A DNA stretch of 64,000 nt, taken from Hemibagrus wyckioides (taxonomy: Eukaryota > Chordata > Actinopteri > Siluriformes > Bagridae). The translations under genes and the position numbers were made by a program. Positions 45,771 through 58,075 of this stretch are shown here, in pieces. The notes beneath the pieces are model-generated. The model was given only the letters and a program-made list of their open reading frames with translations, ran no database searches and was not told the DNA's origin. The DNA lies in the NCBI RefSeq assembly GCF_019097595.1, contig NC_080734.1, positions 11,932,392 through 11,996,391 of the forward strand, read 5' to 3'. Every line of letters starts with the position of its first letter. Within the stretch, counting starts at the first letter, position 1.

Positions 45771-46430
45771 ATGGCTAAAGTAATCAGTCAGACATTTCTG
45801 AGGAATTTAAAAACATCATCCAGCCCTTACTGCTGCAATTATAATCCCCATTGGCTGCCTGTTGTCAGGTTGCACTGACCTGCAGTTCAAACCCTCCCGG
45901 TGAATTTTCTGTCCACGCTGATAGAGCTTTTAAACGGGAAAAATGAGGAAACTATCAGTTATGAGACACAGCTTTTGTGCTGCATTATTAATGCTCTCTG
46001 CCAGCAGCTGAACCTGAGTGATCTGCTCATGCTAAAGATCGACCTTCTCCATGAATGAATCTCTTTTTCCCTCCCCACTTTCCTCAATCAATTCAAATTC
46101 ATTGTGCTTTAGTGCTTCAGGCTTTTCACCAGGAGAATTTGGCTCTGATTATTAGAAAGCGAGATTAGCAGTGCTCCTTCATTCTTAGCTGAGAGATTGC
46201 ATATGAGAGGCAGGTGGATCAGTTTGGCATATGGATAAAGAGAAGTTATGATCAAGGAAATCAGATTTTCGGAATAAGTGACTATATATCAAGAGTGTGT
46301 TCTAGTTTATCTATGCTGGGTTGCCAAATCACAAGTCAAACCCCTTCTAGTATTTACAAATTTCAAAGTCAAAATTTTATCTAGATGCTAATTTTAGGCA
46401 CATGAGTATCTCCTAGGGTGACATGATGCA
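45771..46430. other. Non-coding stretch, no gene seen
   Basis: Unrecognised, fairly balanced composition. Bases 46010-46220 may be unique constrained sequence (GGCTCTGATTATTAGAAAGC), but this cannot be shown from one genome. Confidence 0.3.
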
Positions 46431-46577
46431 TGGGTTACCTCGGGGTTCACCAGTTTTCTTCCACCTCCCAAAAACATGCAGGTTGGTGGACTGGTTAATC
46501 TAAATTGCCCATAGTTATATTAAAGTTTGAGAGATTTACCCTGTCTCCCACCAGGATACAGCAGTTAGTGAAGATAG
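46431..46577 (+). repeat. SINE-like repeat fragment, plus strand
   Basis: GGGTTACCTCGGGGTTCACC AGTTTTC then CTCCCAAAAACATGCAGGTT GGTGGACTGG and TCTAAATTGCCC. It is the forward orientation of the repeat family at 1607-1952 and ends in a GAAT array. Confidence 0.65.
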
Positions 46578-46617
46578 ATGAATGAATGAATGAATGAATG
46601 AATGAATGAATGAATGA
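46578..46617. repeat. (GAAT)n microsatellite
   Basis: About nine to ten units, grown from the repeat's 3' tail. Confidence 0.93.
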
Positions 46618-47474
46618 TGTCTTATTAGTGTATAACCAATGCAACTGAAACAAAGAATTGCGCCTTTGTTATATTTTGTGTCAGTCACCTCACAATTCTC
46701 ACTCCTTTAACCAGTTGAAAAGTGATTAGATTGTTTGACTGCACTTCATCTTGAAAACACATTTTGAGTTTTTGTTGAGCAATGTGTTTTATTATTGGTA
46801 GCATCCAGAGCATAATATGACCCATTGTCATTGTAGAATGGCCCACTGTCATGGGTTAGTGAGCAGGCAGTATTTGCTAAATAGCATACTAACAATGGGC
46901 CTCATTTATCAAGCTTTTATTAAAGTTGTGTGTAAATGTTTGCATAAGCAAAAATAAAAAGCATTTCTCCAGAATTTACAAACTGCTGATGGCCAAAAGT
47001 GTGTGGCCACATTTTGGTTCTTCCCCCAAACTGTTGCTACAAGGTTGGAAGAGCACAGTTTTATGGGATGTCTTTGTATTCATTATCATTACAGAATTTA
47101 TACTAGAATTAATACTTTATTTTCTTGGATTGGGGAAAGCAGATTAATAAAGAGTGTTTTCAAAATAACTGATGAAGTCTAAGGAATTGAGTATTGAAAC
47201 ATATAGAAGAAACACTGGCTCATCACTGGCTGTGATCATCTCAGTTGTTCTAATGCTGAAACGAACTGTAAGTGATTTAGGTTGCAGTCTCTGTGATGGT
47301 GAATATCTTTAAATTCAACAGACTGCTGTTTTTGTAGCTAGCAGTAATTAAAGTGTTAGCCTAGCACTTACTCTAGATGCTAACTAGCTAGTTAGCCACT
47401 AACAATTATCATTTCAATTACATCGATCAATGGAAGCAAGAAAACTATTTTACAGAATTCAAATAATTTTCAAT

Positions 47475-47506
<32 letters not shown>

Positions 47507-47510
47507 TTTT
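47475..47510. repeat. (ATTT)n microsatellite
   Basis: Eight to nine units. Confidence 0.93.
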
Positions 47511-49586
47511 TGCAGTTTTTGCCGCAGATAAATACAAACACTTCCTGATCTTCTGACAGTATGTTGGTTACATAATTTAGTGGCCTAAATTGCACTCCTT
47601 TGCAAATTTTTCACTCCTCCTGTGACTACTCAATACATTAACCTTTTTTTCACACGAACCTTTTTTGTATATCTTCTTTTTTAAATAGTGGGCCTTAAGC
47701 TACTGCTTGTACCACTTACAGCAAGAAACAGCTCAGCTTTTAAGCACAGTAGCATGTAGTTTAGAACATAGCCACAGGCCATGTGTTTAAAAAGCACTCA
47801 TTTGCTGCATTCATAAGTATGTTTGCAGTTAACACATTGTTTGGACTGTGATGTTTATTAGGTAGCTAATGGAAGAGGAAGGGGAGAGGGCTAGCGGAGA
47901 GATGAGTGGGGAAAGCGGGATGTAGGGAGTGTGTTTGCTGAAATGGAAGGTGGCATTAATGAAAACATTTGAGATATTATTTTGCATGTACACATACCTC
48001 CAGATGTGAGGAAAGATTAAAAAATCACATCAAGGCCAGAGTGCTGCCTGTAAATTGAATAATTATTTAATATAAAAGATTATGTTAGCTGATGATGGAG
48101 TGGATTTTTCAAGGCTAATTCTTCACTCAGTCCACTTCTTACTCATCACTTCATCCACTGCCATAATGTTCATTCATTATATAATCATATTATACCTTTC
48201 GTAAGCCTGGGCTTGTTTGAATTTTTCATAAGATTCTTCAAAAAGTTAGTATCAAGTGGGCTTTCAAATAAGAATTCACTATATATTTTGTTATGGTGCT
48301 CTGTTTTTCTATGGGAAGAATTTGGCATTGGTTTTGGTTTACTTGAAGAATCATTGCAAAGTATTTCAAAGCTATTCTACAGTATGTGAAGAAGTAGGAG
48401 GAAACACAGCAGGGCTTCATACACCACGGCAATGTCAGAAAGGAAATAAAAGATTGTTAGGTATTCTGGTGTGCACTCAAAGCTCAGGGTGTAGGTAATC
48501 ATAGTGCAAGCAGAGAATCCATCAGGTCCAGCTTATCAACAGTTCAACAAATGAGAGCTAGAACAGACATGAGGGCAACTTTGAGACATCAGTAGCGCTC
48601 AACCCAACAGCAAACCTGCGTGATTGAGAGGTGAGATAGATGGCCTGGAGATCGGGAGAAAACAAGGGATCTGACCAGGCTGTGATTTGGATGGTGAGTA
48701 TCTATGATGATTCTCCTGACACTACTGAATTATATCTTTGGTAAAAATCTCACATCGTAGATCTAAAGGGTTAGTGCAATGAGTTTCCTCATGTCTAGCT
48801 TAATCATGAGCTCTGTTATTGTTTATGTTTACTGCCTGTGTGATAAAATCCTGTGATCTGTCTTTGCTGTCTTTGCTAGAGGTATTGAATCCATTTTACT
48901 GATTTATACGGGTCTGTGTAAAAGTCATGCCGCTTGCTGCTTAACAGTAAAAGCTGTTTTCAGTGCATCACTGTATAACATTTAAGCATTCTATTTTAAT
49001 ATGAGGGCTTTAAGCTTTATAAAATGTACCACTTCAGAGTAGGTCAAGGGTTAAGTTATTCAGTGAGGGAAAGTGCTAGAATATTTATTAAGGAGACTGG
49101 ATAAGAGGATGACTCTGAGTATTCGTTATCTCATCACAACAATGTGGAAACACCATGCTCTACACTTTGTACCTGTACAGACTGCTTAATGTGGGGTCGC
49201 CTGTACGTGGTTTGTCGTCATTTGTGGATATAGACTTCTATGGGCTGTGGTCTTGAAAGAAAATGCTCCTTTTTTGTCTCTGAGTCTTTGAGTTTATTTT
49301 CATTGGCTAGTCACATGTCTTGCAGGTATTCTGAGTGGTAGCGTTTTACAATATGAGGCTAGAGGTGACATCAACTGAGTTATGATTCCATAACCCTTAA
49401 ACTCAACACAGTAGCTTTATAAATGTTGAGAATCCCACCAGTCATTGACTTCTAAAAATTAGCATCCATTCAAAGACTTATAATGTTCACAAACAGCAAA
49501 ACATTCTGTTGTTGTTTGCAACTGTCTCTGTTGTTGCTGACATTTCCTTCCCATTTTCTGACATGATTAATTGGTGCACAGTGCTC

Positions 49587-49644
49587 TGTGTGTGCGTGTG
49601 CGTGTGCGTGTGTGTGTGCGTGTGCGTGTGTGTGTGTGTGTGTG
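49587..49644. repeat. (GT)n microsatellite with GTGC variants
   Basis: GT units interspersed with regular GCGT variants, about 58 bp. Confidence 0.95.
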
Positions 49645-50689
49645 AACTTAATGAACTTCATGTTTTATGGATCAAAGACACATTGAGGCGTCTGCTTCTG
49701 CATGTATATGTGTGTATATGAGTGTGTGTGCATATGTGTTTGAGTGTTTGCCCAATTTGACAGGCCCACTTTCCCCTTCAAATGCACCATCACAAACACT
49801 CACGGCTGTTTCTCACAGGCAACATACACTCCTGGGATAGCATCTAATCTGATATTAATCCAAGACTGTGCTGCTTCTATAAATAGAAACCCTATTTGTT
49901 TATTTTGAGCCTTATGTGCACTTCTTCCACTCTTCTTTTCTTTACTCATAGCCTGCTAGCAATTAGAAAAGAAACATCGTTCTACTCTTTTTTCTTGCAG
50001 CATAGCACAGACATGCCACACCACACCACACCATTTTCATCTTGGCAACTCAAACTGATCTGGTCTGCCATATTCTAATCACAATTCAGCCTTCATGAAT
50101 GTATATGAGGCATGAACTTACAGTTGGAGCACTTTGAGCCCATAATTGAAATCCCACACAAAATATTAGATACGGTTGGTTGTGTTCAGGACATTTTGGC
50201 CCAGATTCTGAATGCTGTGAAATCTCCACCATCATTATTTTGGTCCATCTGCTCAGCTCAACCTAGTGATTTATTGTCTCTACAAAACAGTCATTTTCAC
50301 CAAGAACAGCCAGTGGACAGTTTGCTCCCAAGATGAATGAAAAAAAGAATACATCTGTTTAGCTATGAATGTAGGTCAATTTTAAGTACACTGCATTTAG
50401 CAATCGTAAACTGTAACTAAAAGCATAAAGAAGATCAAAGTAATGCTCTGGCTATGATCTCTGTGCTGGAGGTTTTACTGCTATTTCACATAACAGCCCA
50501 TATTATGGGATTGGTGTGGATAGTACCACTTGGAGACCATGGTGGTGGCTTTGAACATCTGTTGCTGTGTTTGCTTTTGCTTTTGGTCTCATTGAACATT
50601 TAGTGGCTTAAGCAAGAAGGAATTTATGTTAAAACTGATTACACAATTACACTTGACTGTGTAATGTACAGTTACAGAAAGGAAATTAT

Positions 50690-50930
50690 TTATAATCACA
50701 CTCTGCAGTGTCACCAAGATGAGTCTGGATCCTTCTCAAGGTTTCTACCTCATATCGTCTCAGGGAGTTTATCCTTGCCACCATTGCATCTGGCTTGCTC
50801 ATTAGGGATAAATATAAATTAAAATTAGAAACTTTATCATTTTTCGTCTGGGTTTTTATATTCTTGTAAAGATGCTTTGATACAGTGTCCATTGTTAAAA
50901 GCGCTTTATAAATAAAACTGAATTGAATAT
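50690..50930 (+). repeat. Common teleost interspersed repeat, plus strand
   Basis: AATCACACTCTGCAGTGTCA CC, GAGTCTGGATCCTTCTCAAG GTTTCTACCTCATATCGTCT CAGGGAGTTTATCCTTGCCA CC, and GTCCATTGTTAAAAGCGCTT TATAAATAAAACTGAATTGA A. This is the best-preserved of three copies in the window (others 5455-5555 and 39506-39700, both reversed). The TGAATTGAA ending suggests a LINE- or SINE-type 3' end; I do not know the formal family name. Confidence 0.75.
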
Positions 50931-53527
50931 TTTGTGCATTTGTATTTGTTTCTTATTCTGTGTATTTGGTTCATTAAGTAATCAGCAACTTATAAATAAA
51001 TTGGTGGTACCAGATTATCATTGCCATTCTTATTTATTAAGCTGATTAAAATTGTTTGTTGTTATTTACATTTGTCTCAGTTATTGTGTGACAGCCTTCA
51101 CGCTTGAAGCTCAAGCTCTTCCTGTAAATAAATACTTAAATAAAATAAATACACACCATCCTCTATGGAAGTCTTGTAACTAATCTTGACTTTTACAAAC
51201 AATTAAAACATACTGTATTTACATCTATGAAACGAGGCTAATACAAGTATAACCCAGACCGGCAGACGATTCAGTAGTAAAATTCAGTAGTGTAAAAACC
51301 AAAATAAGATAAAATGTGAATCAAAAGGTAGAAAAGATCCTTTATCCCTTTATCCCTGTTCCAGCAGTCTGCATGTCTGCATACAGGTCATGTGCATTTC
51401 TGAGATAGGGCACAGCTGAACCCCACTGCAAAGCCTTTTAACAAATTTATGTGCATGCTTCATATCTCCTTTCTAGTGATATTGCATTTCCAGATCCAGT
51501 ATTGAAAAAGCAAAAGTATGGATTCACAGCTTAATAGAACCGCAATGCATTCACCACTGACCCATATATGTATAACTAAAACCACATTTGACTGATGTTG
51601 TAGAGAAAACAGAAACGCTCTATAGTGCATTTTTGTATTGTTGGCCATATATTGCAGTGCCACAGAGAAGTGTAAATACTGGCTGAGCCTAAAGCATTAT
51701 TTTAAATCTGTCATGCCATTTCAAGTTGGCTACACAGTTTAAGAAGTATGTTTAATTTTTTTTTTGCTCTGATAATACCTTTGCATAGTCCATGTCAAGA
51801 AATGTAATTAAAAAATATATGTGCCAGAGTTATTTTTTTCCTTTTCATTTTCTTCTGCTTTCTCCATCCATGGTAAATCCCTGCCTCATCTCAGGCTCTT
51901 AAGTCTTCATCTATATTCAGGACACGGCCCAGTCACACAAAGAGTTGGCCTAACATTTCACATGCTAAATATTTATTTTTTCCTATTATATCTCTGTCTA
52001 TTCTTCTTACACACACATGGAGAAGGATGGAGATTTTGCTGAGCAGGTGCATTTGCATCCACAGGCCATTTATTTTCATTTGTTCAGATGGGAATTGTGA
52101 GTAAATTGATGGATCCATTCGATGGATAGATTCCAGGCACCAGTGAGGCTGCTCTGTGTGTGTGTGTGTGTGTGTGTTGCATCACACATTTAGTCCCTGA
52201 AAGTGATTCGGCTCAGGCTTCAAGTTAAATACATTCTTGGGCACAATGTACACAATGCTGACCTTACCTGAAATGTACAAAATGATTCCTTTACCCCAAA
52301 TGTAGTCTCTCGGCCAGAATAGCCTTGGTGTCTGAAGTTTTCCTCTTTATTTGACACATTGTTGTCATTTATAAATGGACAAAGAATGTTTCTTACCACA
52401 GAACTAAGTTGTAGCAACACTCTTGTAATCAAATCTTCAAACCATGCTTCATATTTTGTTTCATTTTGAAACAAACCTATTCTGCTATTTTATGGAGAAA
52501 AACGTATTACCAATCCACATGATGTCTACATTTAAGTTAATAAGAGAATTTTCCTTGCATTATTTTCTGTTGTGTTTTAGACCATAATAGCTGCAGTCAC
52601 ACTGCAGGTGTGTAAGTACTTTTCTGTGGGTCAGGTTATTCAGTGTGTAATTGATGCATGCTTTGGTCCTTTAACAAGATTTTCCACTCTGCTGCAGTGT
52701 CAGTTTGATTCTCTGTATGATTGTTCATGGTCTTTCCAGAGAAGAAAATTATAGTTATGGCACTTACTGTTCGGTTAAGATAAGAAGAGTAGACCATGGA
52801 GAAGGGGCCACCTAGAGCACATCAATAATGCCAGGATCGCCCACACACATGCACATGCACATACAATCCATGGCAACCCACACACAATCCATGGCAACCT
52901 TACCATCTACAAATCAGTGTTCAGACAAAATTATTACATCAAGAGGAATCCATTATATCAATAATAGTCTTTTCATATATTCATACATCACTGCCTTCAA
53001 GTCACTGTGTGTTTTACAAACATTTTCTACAGTGAACGTGTTTAATAGAGTAATATTGTACTCACAGCTCATCACAGCCATGGCTATATTAAGTATAACC
53101 ATAATCAAATAATATTGCTTACATACAATAGTTCTATAAACAAATTGATTGTCTAGTTGGTGTCTAACTGGCATCCCTTCTTCCCTTCTTTATATGACAA
53201 ATTATATTTTTAAAAAATAATATTTACCACTTCTGCTGATGATAATAATATTATAATATAAGATTATAATAACCATTTTCAACATGGAAGTGGACAAGAG
53301 GAGTGACAGAAAGAAGGAAACGTCTTAGTGCTGTCATACTAAATATAACCTCTCTTGCAGCGCTACTTGACCAATCAACTCTGGCTACTTGTGGGCCAGA
53401 ACTAACTGTTGTATAATGCAATTTATTCACCATAACAACCAACAGCAAAGGTGAAACCAGTTAGGAATTTTAAACCAATATTTCTCAAACATTTGCAACC
53501 AGGTACTCTTCACTGTTCTTAACACTT
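50931..53527. other. Non-coding stretch, nothing recognised
   Basis: Contains a GT tract (52155-52177) and a short direct repeat CACACAATCCATGGCAACC near 52860-52900. No gene. Confidence 0.4.
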
Positions 53528-53728
53528 TTAGTGTTTTAGCGCCTCATAATCTTGGGCCTCCTCTGGATCCATTGTGAAATACGCCAACTGAGCATCTCTG
53601 CTGAGCAGGTCTGCAGTATGCTCAGAGGCGTCGAGAAAAGCCTCCACGTCACTGTCACCCGTCATTTTAGCGAGCTGGTGTTTTATGGGTGGTCTATAGG
53701 CCCGGAGGTGAGGTGGTGGCTGAAGCGG
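53528..53728 (-). pseudogene. Ty3/gypsy gag fragment, minus strand
   Basis: An open minus-strand frame reads, in order, a proline-rich lead, KMTGDSDVEAFLDASEHTA, LLSRDAQLAYFTMDPEEAQD and a final YEALKH before a TAA at 53528-53530. The pattern 'KMtg.dDveaFL.tFE..A..., sG.AQ.AY..l..eeA.dY..lK' is that of the N-terminal gag/SCAN-like capsid region of fish Ty3/gypsy retrotransposons. The middle of the domain is shortened compared with the usual spacing, so it carries an internal deletion. It lies downstream of the gypsy relic at 55195-57537 and cannot be its gag, so it is a separate insertion. Confidence 0.65.
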
Positions 53729-55194
53729 CAGATATGCAGTCAGAGTGGTCCCCAGGAGTATTGCAAAGGCAGCATAGATCAGCCAGTAGACACTGGAAAA
53801 TAGAGGCAGAAGAAGAGCAACACATTAGTCCCACCCACACATTAGACATCTTTACCTCCTCTCAGGTCTGAACCTGGTCCTCCGCTGTGCTCTTCTGCCT
53901 GAGGGTGAGTCTTTCAGCGGGGCACCTGATTGGCCCGTGGAGTTTTGGCGAGTTTTTTGCCGCTCCGCCTTGCACTCTGTTTTTGCGGAGCTGGCCTTGG
54001 TGCTGATCGGACGTGGCGATGTGTTCTTTCTCTATATCAGCGTGCTTGGGGTGTGGGGTGGGGGATGGAGCTGTTTTCACACACCCTCTGACTATGCTTC
54101 ATGGATGCAGTGGGGTCTCTGGACAACTGTTTGTGAGCCACCTATGCAGGGTCAGAGATTCTTGTAAGTACTGGCTTGAAAATGTACTTTGAAGAGTCCA
54201 ATTCAGAAGAGTTTTACCAGCTTTGGCATTGATGTTCACTAGCTTCTAATGATAGGGTTAGACATTTGTGTTATTTATGATATGATATGGTTATAAATTC
54301 ATGTCAAGGAATGGGAGTTGTGAAACTGAATACCTGCTGTTAGGTGGTAGACAGCCCTGGAAAAACCAAATTAAAAAAAGTAGACAAAATTTGTAGACAA
54401 AATTAAAAAAGAACAAAAAAACAAACAAACACACAATTATTTGGCAAAATTGATACAAGATTAAGTAACTCTGCTTAGCACAAACTAGAAAGAATTTCTC
54501 CCACAAGATTACTTCAATTAGATTAATTAAAACCAACAAGCAAGAAAGCATCACTCAGAAATGACTTACAAGCTGTCTAGATCAAACGTCTGCTACATTT
54601 GCACAACAAATACAATTAGCAAGAATAGCAAAGGAAAAACACAATGGAGTAACATGATTTAATATTCAGACAAAAATTGATGGAGTGGGTTGTGTTACTG
54701 TACTGTGTGTGGGTGGTAATCAGTCTGGGAGTATGGAGAGTTCATCACATTAGGATGATTTATTACTGTAGAATGAACTTCCATGCACTTTAGTGTTCTG
54801 GATAGATGAGAATAAAGCGCTCCTAATTCATTAAATATATTGGCTAATATGCTGAGGTGGAATATATTGAGTAATTGTCCTTAAGGAAAAAGTACTTTTA
54901 CTTTATTAAAAAATTAAAAAGGAGAAAAGAATGTACATTTCACTGCTTACATGTTTATTTAGACCCTTAATGTACTTATTGAAAATCTCAAAGGTCTCTT
55001 CTTCGATCATCCAGTTAATGACTAATGAGGCTTAGTTAGCATGAGTTCATCATCAGTTTATCATTAAACTCAGTGATGTAGAAAATGCTATCAAAAATCA
55101 ATAAATTCATCAGTTCATCATCTGTGGTGACACAATGTAGTTTGTGTTATAACCATCCATGTGCAGATGGATGGATAAATCATGAGACATCTCC
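53729..55194. other. GC-rich block (to about 54170), then AT-rich non-coding
   Basis: Bases 53729-54170 are clearly richer in G, C and CpG than the rest (CCGCTCCGCCTTGCACTCTG, GTGCTGATCGGACGTGGCGA). They probably belong with the adjoining retroelement or another recent insertion. I recognise no protein in it. After 54170 the sequence returns to AT-rich background with poly-A runs. Confidence 0.4.
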
Positions 55195-55560
55195 TTTTGC
55201 TGTTTTTGATGATGTGTATGGTGGTATTACCTTGTGAACTGTGGAAGTCTGTAATAAAATCCAGTTCATGTTACCAGGGTCATTCAGATGTGCTTTAGAG
55301 CCCATCTGGAAGTGTGCACAGACTGAACAGGCTCTGACATACAGCTCAATATCCTGTCTTAAGGTTTGTCACCAGAATTATTTTACACCAACCTCTGTGT
55401 TTCAGAGATGATAGGGTGCCCCAAGCTGAGGGGTGTGTGTGTCCATTGTAACACCCAATCTCCCATGAACTGAGGCACTCTGAGACATTCTAGTGGTGCG
55501 GGTCATCATGTTGAGCTTGCAGGGCATCATCAAGAATTTTCCTATTATGATTTCCTAGAA
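55195..55560 (-). pseudogene. Gypsy integrase N-terminal relic
   Basis: The minus strand gives HPSAWGTLSSLKHRGWCK, LKTGY*AVCQSLFSLCT-type sequence (counterpart of GHxGxxKTLxLLxRxFWWPxLxxDIxxYVxxCxxCA) and then GSKAHLNDPGNMNWI-like codons. This is the zinc-binding HHCC region before the catalytic core. The core itself is not seen. Confidence 0.65.
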
Positions 55561-55739
55561 GGAAACGATTGACTAAGGGTTATGTTTATGGTAATGAGAA
55601 TTTTCAGATATTGGTGACGAAGCATCAGCTTCTCCATTCTTAGAAGCAGGCCCTATATGTGAAGGTGAAGTTTAACCTTGTGAAAAAGTGGGTCCAGCTT
55701 GCTTGGAAAGTGTTCACTTGTTCTGCAGCTTTGATATAT

Positions 55740-55865
55740 TATTATATGTCTCAAGTTCGTATAGTCTACCTGGATCAGAAACAGTAACTAGAGCACCTTC
55801 TAACCACTGACTATACAAAAGCCCTTGATGGCTAGTAGTTCCCAGTTCCCCTTTTCATTGTTTGC
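55740..55865 (-). pseudogene. Gypsy RNase H relic
   Basis: The minus strand contains GNWELLAIK (counterpart of NRELLAIxxALxEWRHWLEGA) and, in a nearby frame, SQWLEGALVTVSDPG with YELET. Aspartate of the usual TDHxNL motif is not intact. It joins directly to the RT part at PYG, so more than 200 codons are deleted. Confidence 0.7.
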
Positions 55866-55879
55866 AAAGGTATACCTGT

Positions 55880-56175
55880 TAATACCATAAGGCATTACCA
55901 AATGCTTGTAGTGATCTGTAGATACATCAATCTCTCTGATGCTTATGAGGATATAAGCACCTCACAAGTCAATGGTCAGGAACTAGCAGTAGAGGGTAGC
56001 AGTACATGACTGCATTTCAACCTCGATAGTCTTTACAGGGCCAAAGTCTGCCATCTTTTCCCCACAAAAAAGAAGCTAGCTGCAGCTGGTGTGGTTGAGG
56101 GAAAATGTAGGTCTGTGTTGAAGCTTCAGAGACATACTCTTCCATAGCTTTGTTTTCTGGAAGTGACGATAACTA
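55880..56175 (-). pseudogene. Gypsy reverse transcriptase N-terminal relic
   Basis: The minus strand gives KAMEEYVSEA and SFLWGKDGRLWPCKDYRG (counterpart of ...KKDGxLRPCxDYRxLN). In another frame it gives GAYILISIREID and KHLVMPYGIN (counterpart of SAYxLIRIRxGDEW...YLVMPYGLxNAP). The following catalytic YxDD box and thumb are missing, because the sequence jumps to RNase H. Confidence 0.75.
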
Positions 56176-56404
56176 AACATGTACCCTAAGGGGCATAGTA
56201 CCAGTCAGGAGGTCCATGGTGTGATCTCAAGGGCTATGTAGTGGCAGCTGATCAGCATTGTTTTGACTGTAGACTTTGGCGAGATCTGAGTAGGGTTCAG
56301 AAAACTCAACTAAACTCTAGGTTTCAGTATGGATCTAGAGACGTGATAGACAAGGCCAGTTATTATAACTTGATATATAAAATAATGGGGCTGCTTAGAG
56401 ATTT

Positions 56405-56601
56405 TGTTATGAGAGCATTTCAACATGTGATATGCTTGTGTGCATTGTATGAGGCACAATGCATTTCGAATCTTTCACCACCTGAAGGGATGCTGTCAAG
56501 TAGCCCGTGAGAGGGACAAGAGGGATATAAAGTAATTGAGCCACAGTTTCATCCATGAAATTACCAGCTGCCCCAGAGTAACCTAGTGCAGGGATACACA
56601 T
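56405..56601 (-). pseudogene. Gypsy protease relic with altered active site
   Basis: A 64-residue minus-strand frame contains ALGYSGAAGNFMDETVAQLL and later HTSISHVEML. Retroelement aspartic proteases have (L/V)(D)SG(A/S)xxNF(I/M) here. The catalytic aspartate position reads tyrosine (YSG), which would abolish activity if the alignment is right. Confidence 0.7.
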
Positions 56602-56639
56602 AGGACTCAGAACACCATGAAAGCTTTATGGGCAGAGTA

Positions 56640-57068
56640 ATACGTTTATTTTCGATTGGCTCACCTGATTACATCTATTGTTTTAAGCCCTCAGAGTGCA
56701 AGTTGCCTGAGGATGCCCTTTATTCCTGCAGTACAAAGTCTGAATCTCTTATGGTGCCTATGGGTTCTGTGTCTTCCATGATGTTTGGGTTTCTGGGACT
56801 GGAGCTGGAATTTTGACAAGGTTAACAGGCTCTGAGAAGACTGAAAGAGAGTGAGTCATCCCTGTATGCCAACTCAGATTGGAGTTCATTGTTGAGGCCT
56901 GGTCTGAAAAAGGTTGTTAATGGCAGCTCATTCCATCTGTTTTCTGTAGCCAGAGTAGAAAAAGGTTAGTGATTATCTGCAGGGGATGCTTTATCTGAAG
57001 ACCCTGGTCTTTCTCTGGGTAGTTGAAGACTTCTTGGAATTCCTTCTCAAACCTGACAAATGTATAGT
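56640..57068 (-). pseudogene. Gypsy gag relic
   Basis: The minus strand gives FEKEFQEVFNYPE (from about 57045), an R(Q)GL.NELQSELAYRDDSLSF-like run in another frame, and later SQL/NL..I-like residues. This matches the C-terminal half of gag before the zinc knuckle. It is frame-broken, and no intact CCHC knuckle is seen. Confidence 0.65.
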
Positions 57069-57169
57069 TGAGTTTTAGAATGTTAAAGGATAGCTCTTGC
57101 CAAGACTACAGACTAGGATGATTTTTACCGTAGTTGAGGAAATTTGCTGGAGATGCTGGGCATGAATTC

Positions 57170-57537
57170 CAAGCAAATGACCTTGAGAGGCCACACACCT
57201 CAGCCAGATCCACAATCCGAGGCAAATGTCCAATCCCACACATAATCAAATATTGTAATTCTGTGTAATCACAGAACAGGGCATGATCAGAATACCAGGA
57301 ATCAGAAATATGATCAAATCCAAAGGGCCAGGCAAAAGCAAAGACAAGGCAAGGCAGTAAAGGTCATACACGTCAAAGCTGTCCAGAACAAACAACTCAG
57401 AGCTCAGAGGACACTGCAAGCTTTTGCATCAGGTTCAAGGTCCATGCAGAGTCCATGCGGATACCTGACAGGAAATGAGTATGACAACAGAAAAAATGTT
57501 TAGGATTCAGGGGTGGTCACCCTCTGGTGGTTTGACA
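57170..57537 (-). repeat. Probable 5' LTR of the gypsy relic
   Basis: On the minus strand it begins TGTCAAACCACCAGAGGGTG. It runs through a region with GCTTTTGCCTGGCCCTTTGG and AATCATATTTCTGATTCCTG-like sequence, typical in style of fish gypsy LTRs. The inner boundary and primer-binding site could not be fixed, so the left edge is approximate. Confidence 0.5.
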
Positions 57538-58071
57538 GAGAAATGTCTGGGATATATTATTTAGCATATGTAGTATGTATTTCTTTATATAACCAGCAAA
57601 CCTACAGAGATTATGCAGATTTAGTTAAGTAATAAAATGACTTCATCTGAAAACATGGTATTACTTATTTTTAGCAATTTACATTTGAATATTTAACACA
57701 TTTAACCTTATTTTCCTTTCCCTTGAGTACATTTTAGGTTGCATGCTTACACTCCCTGACTGTTGTAACAAATGAAAGAAAGGCAGGCAGATAGAAAGAA
57801 AGACAGACAGACCAACAGTGCTTTCTATGATGTTATTTTTAGTGTTAAACCGGTAAATAAAGTATGTAATACAGTATTTAAGAAATATTTTGTAGTCAGT
57901 TGAGTAAAATAATGGCTTTGGCTTCTGAATAAAGGCTGCATAATGCCATATTTCAATTACAGCTTGTCCTACACTTATTCCTCCTTCTAATTCCTGTGAG
58001 ACTGAAGAGGGGAAATGAGTCAGATATGAGATTAGGGCACCAGTTAATAAATCCTATTTTAAAAATCTAGT
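57538..58071. other. Non-coding stretch with GAAA/GACA-rich tract
   Basis: Bases 57770-57812 are purine-rich (GAAAGAAAGGCAGGCAGATA). Otherwise AT-rich and unrecognised. Confidence 0.4.
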
Positions 58072-58075
58072 TTAA

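Larger units (their letters stand above)
46618..50689. other. Non-coding stretch, nothing recognised
   Basis: Contains ATTT (47475-47510) and a GT/GC-variant tract (49587-49644). Short frames are unsupported. Confidence 0.4.
55195..57537 (-). mobile_element. Decayed Ty3/gypsy LTR retrotransposon, minus strand
   Basis: Reading leftwards from 57537 there is an LTR-like start (TGTCAAACCACCAGAGGG), then gag, protease, reverse transcriptase, RNase H and integrase relics in the canonical Ty3/gypsy order. Every part has frameshifts and stops, and several deletions shrink it to about 2.3 kb from the usual 4-5 kb. No 3' LTR was found on the left. This is a retrotransposon relic without any sign of an env gene. 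Confidence 0.8.

Noticed and set aside
54351..54376. CAGCCCTGGAAAAACC as another Tc1-A terminus
   Set aside because: It resembles CAGCTCTGGAAAAA, but no transposase sequence or second terminus follows.
56241..56510. 89-residue plus-strand frame and 62-residue frame at 56628-56816
   Set aside because: They are antisense to the gypsy protease and gag relics on the minus strand.
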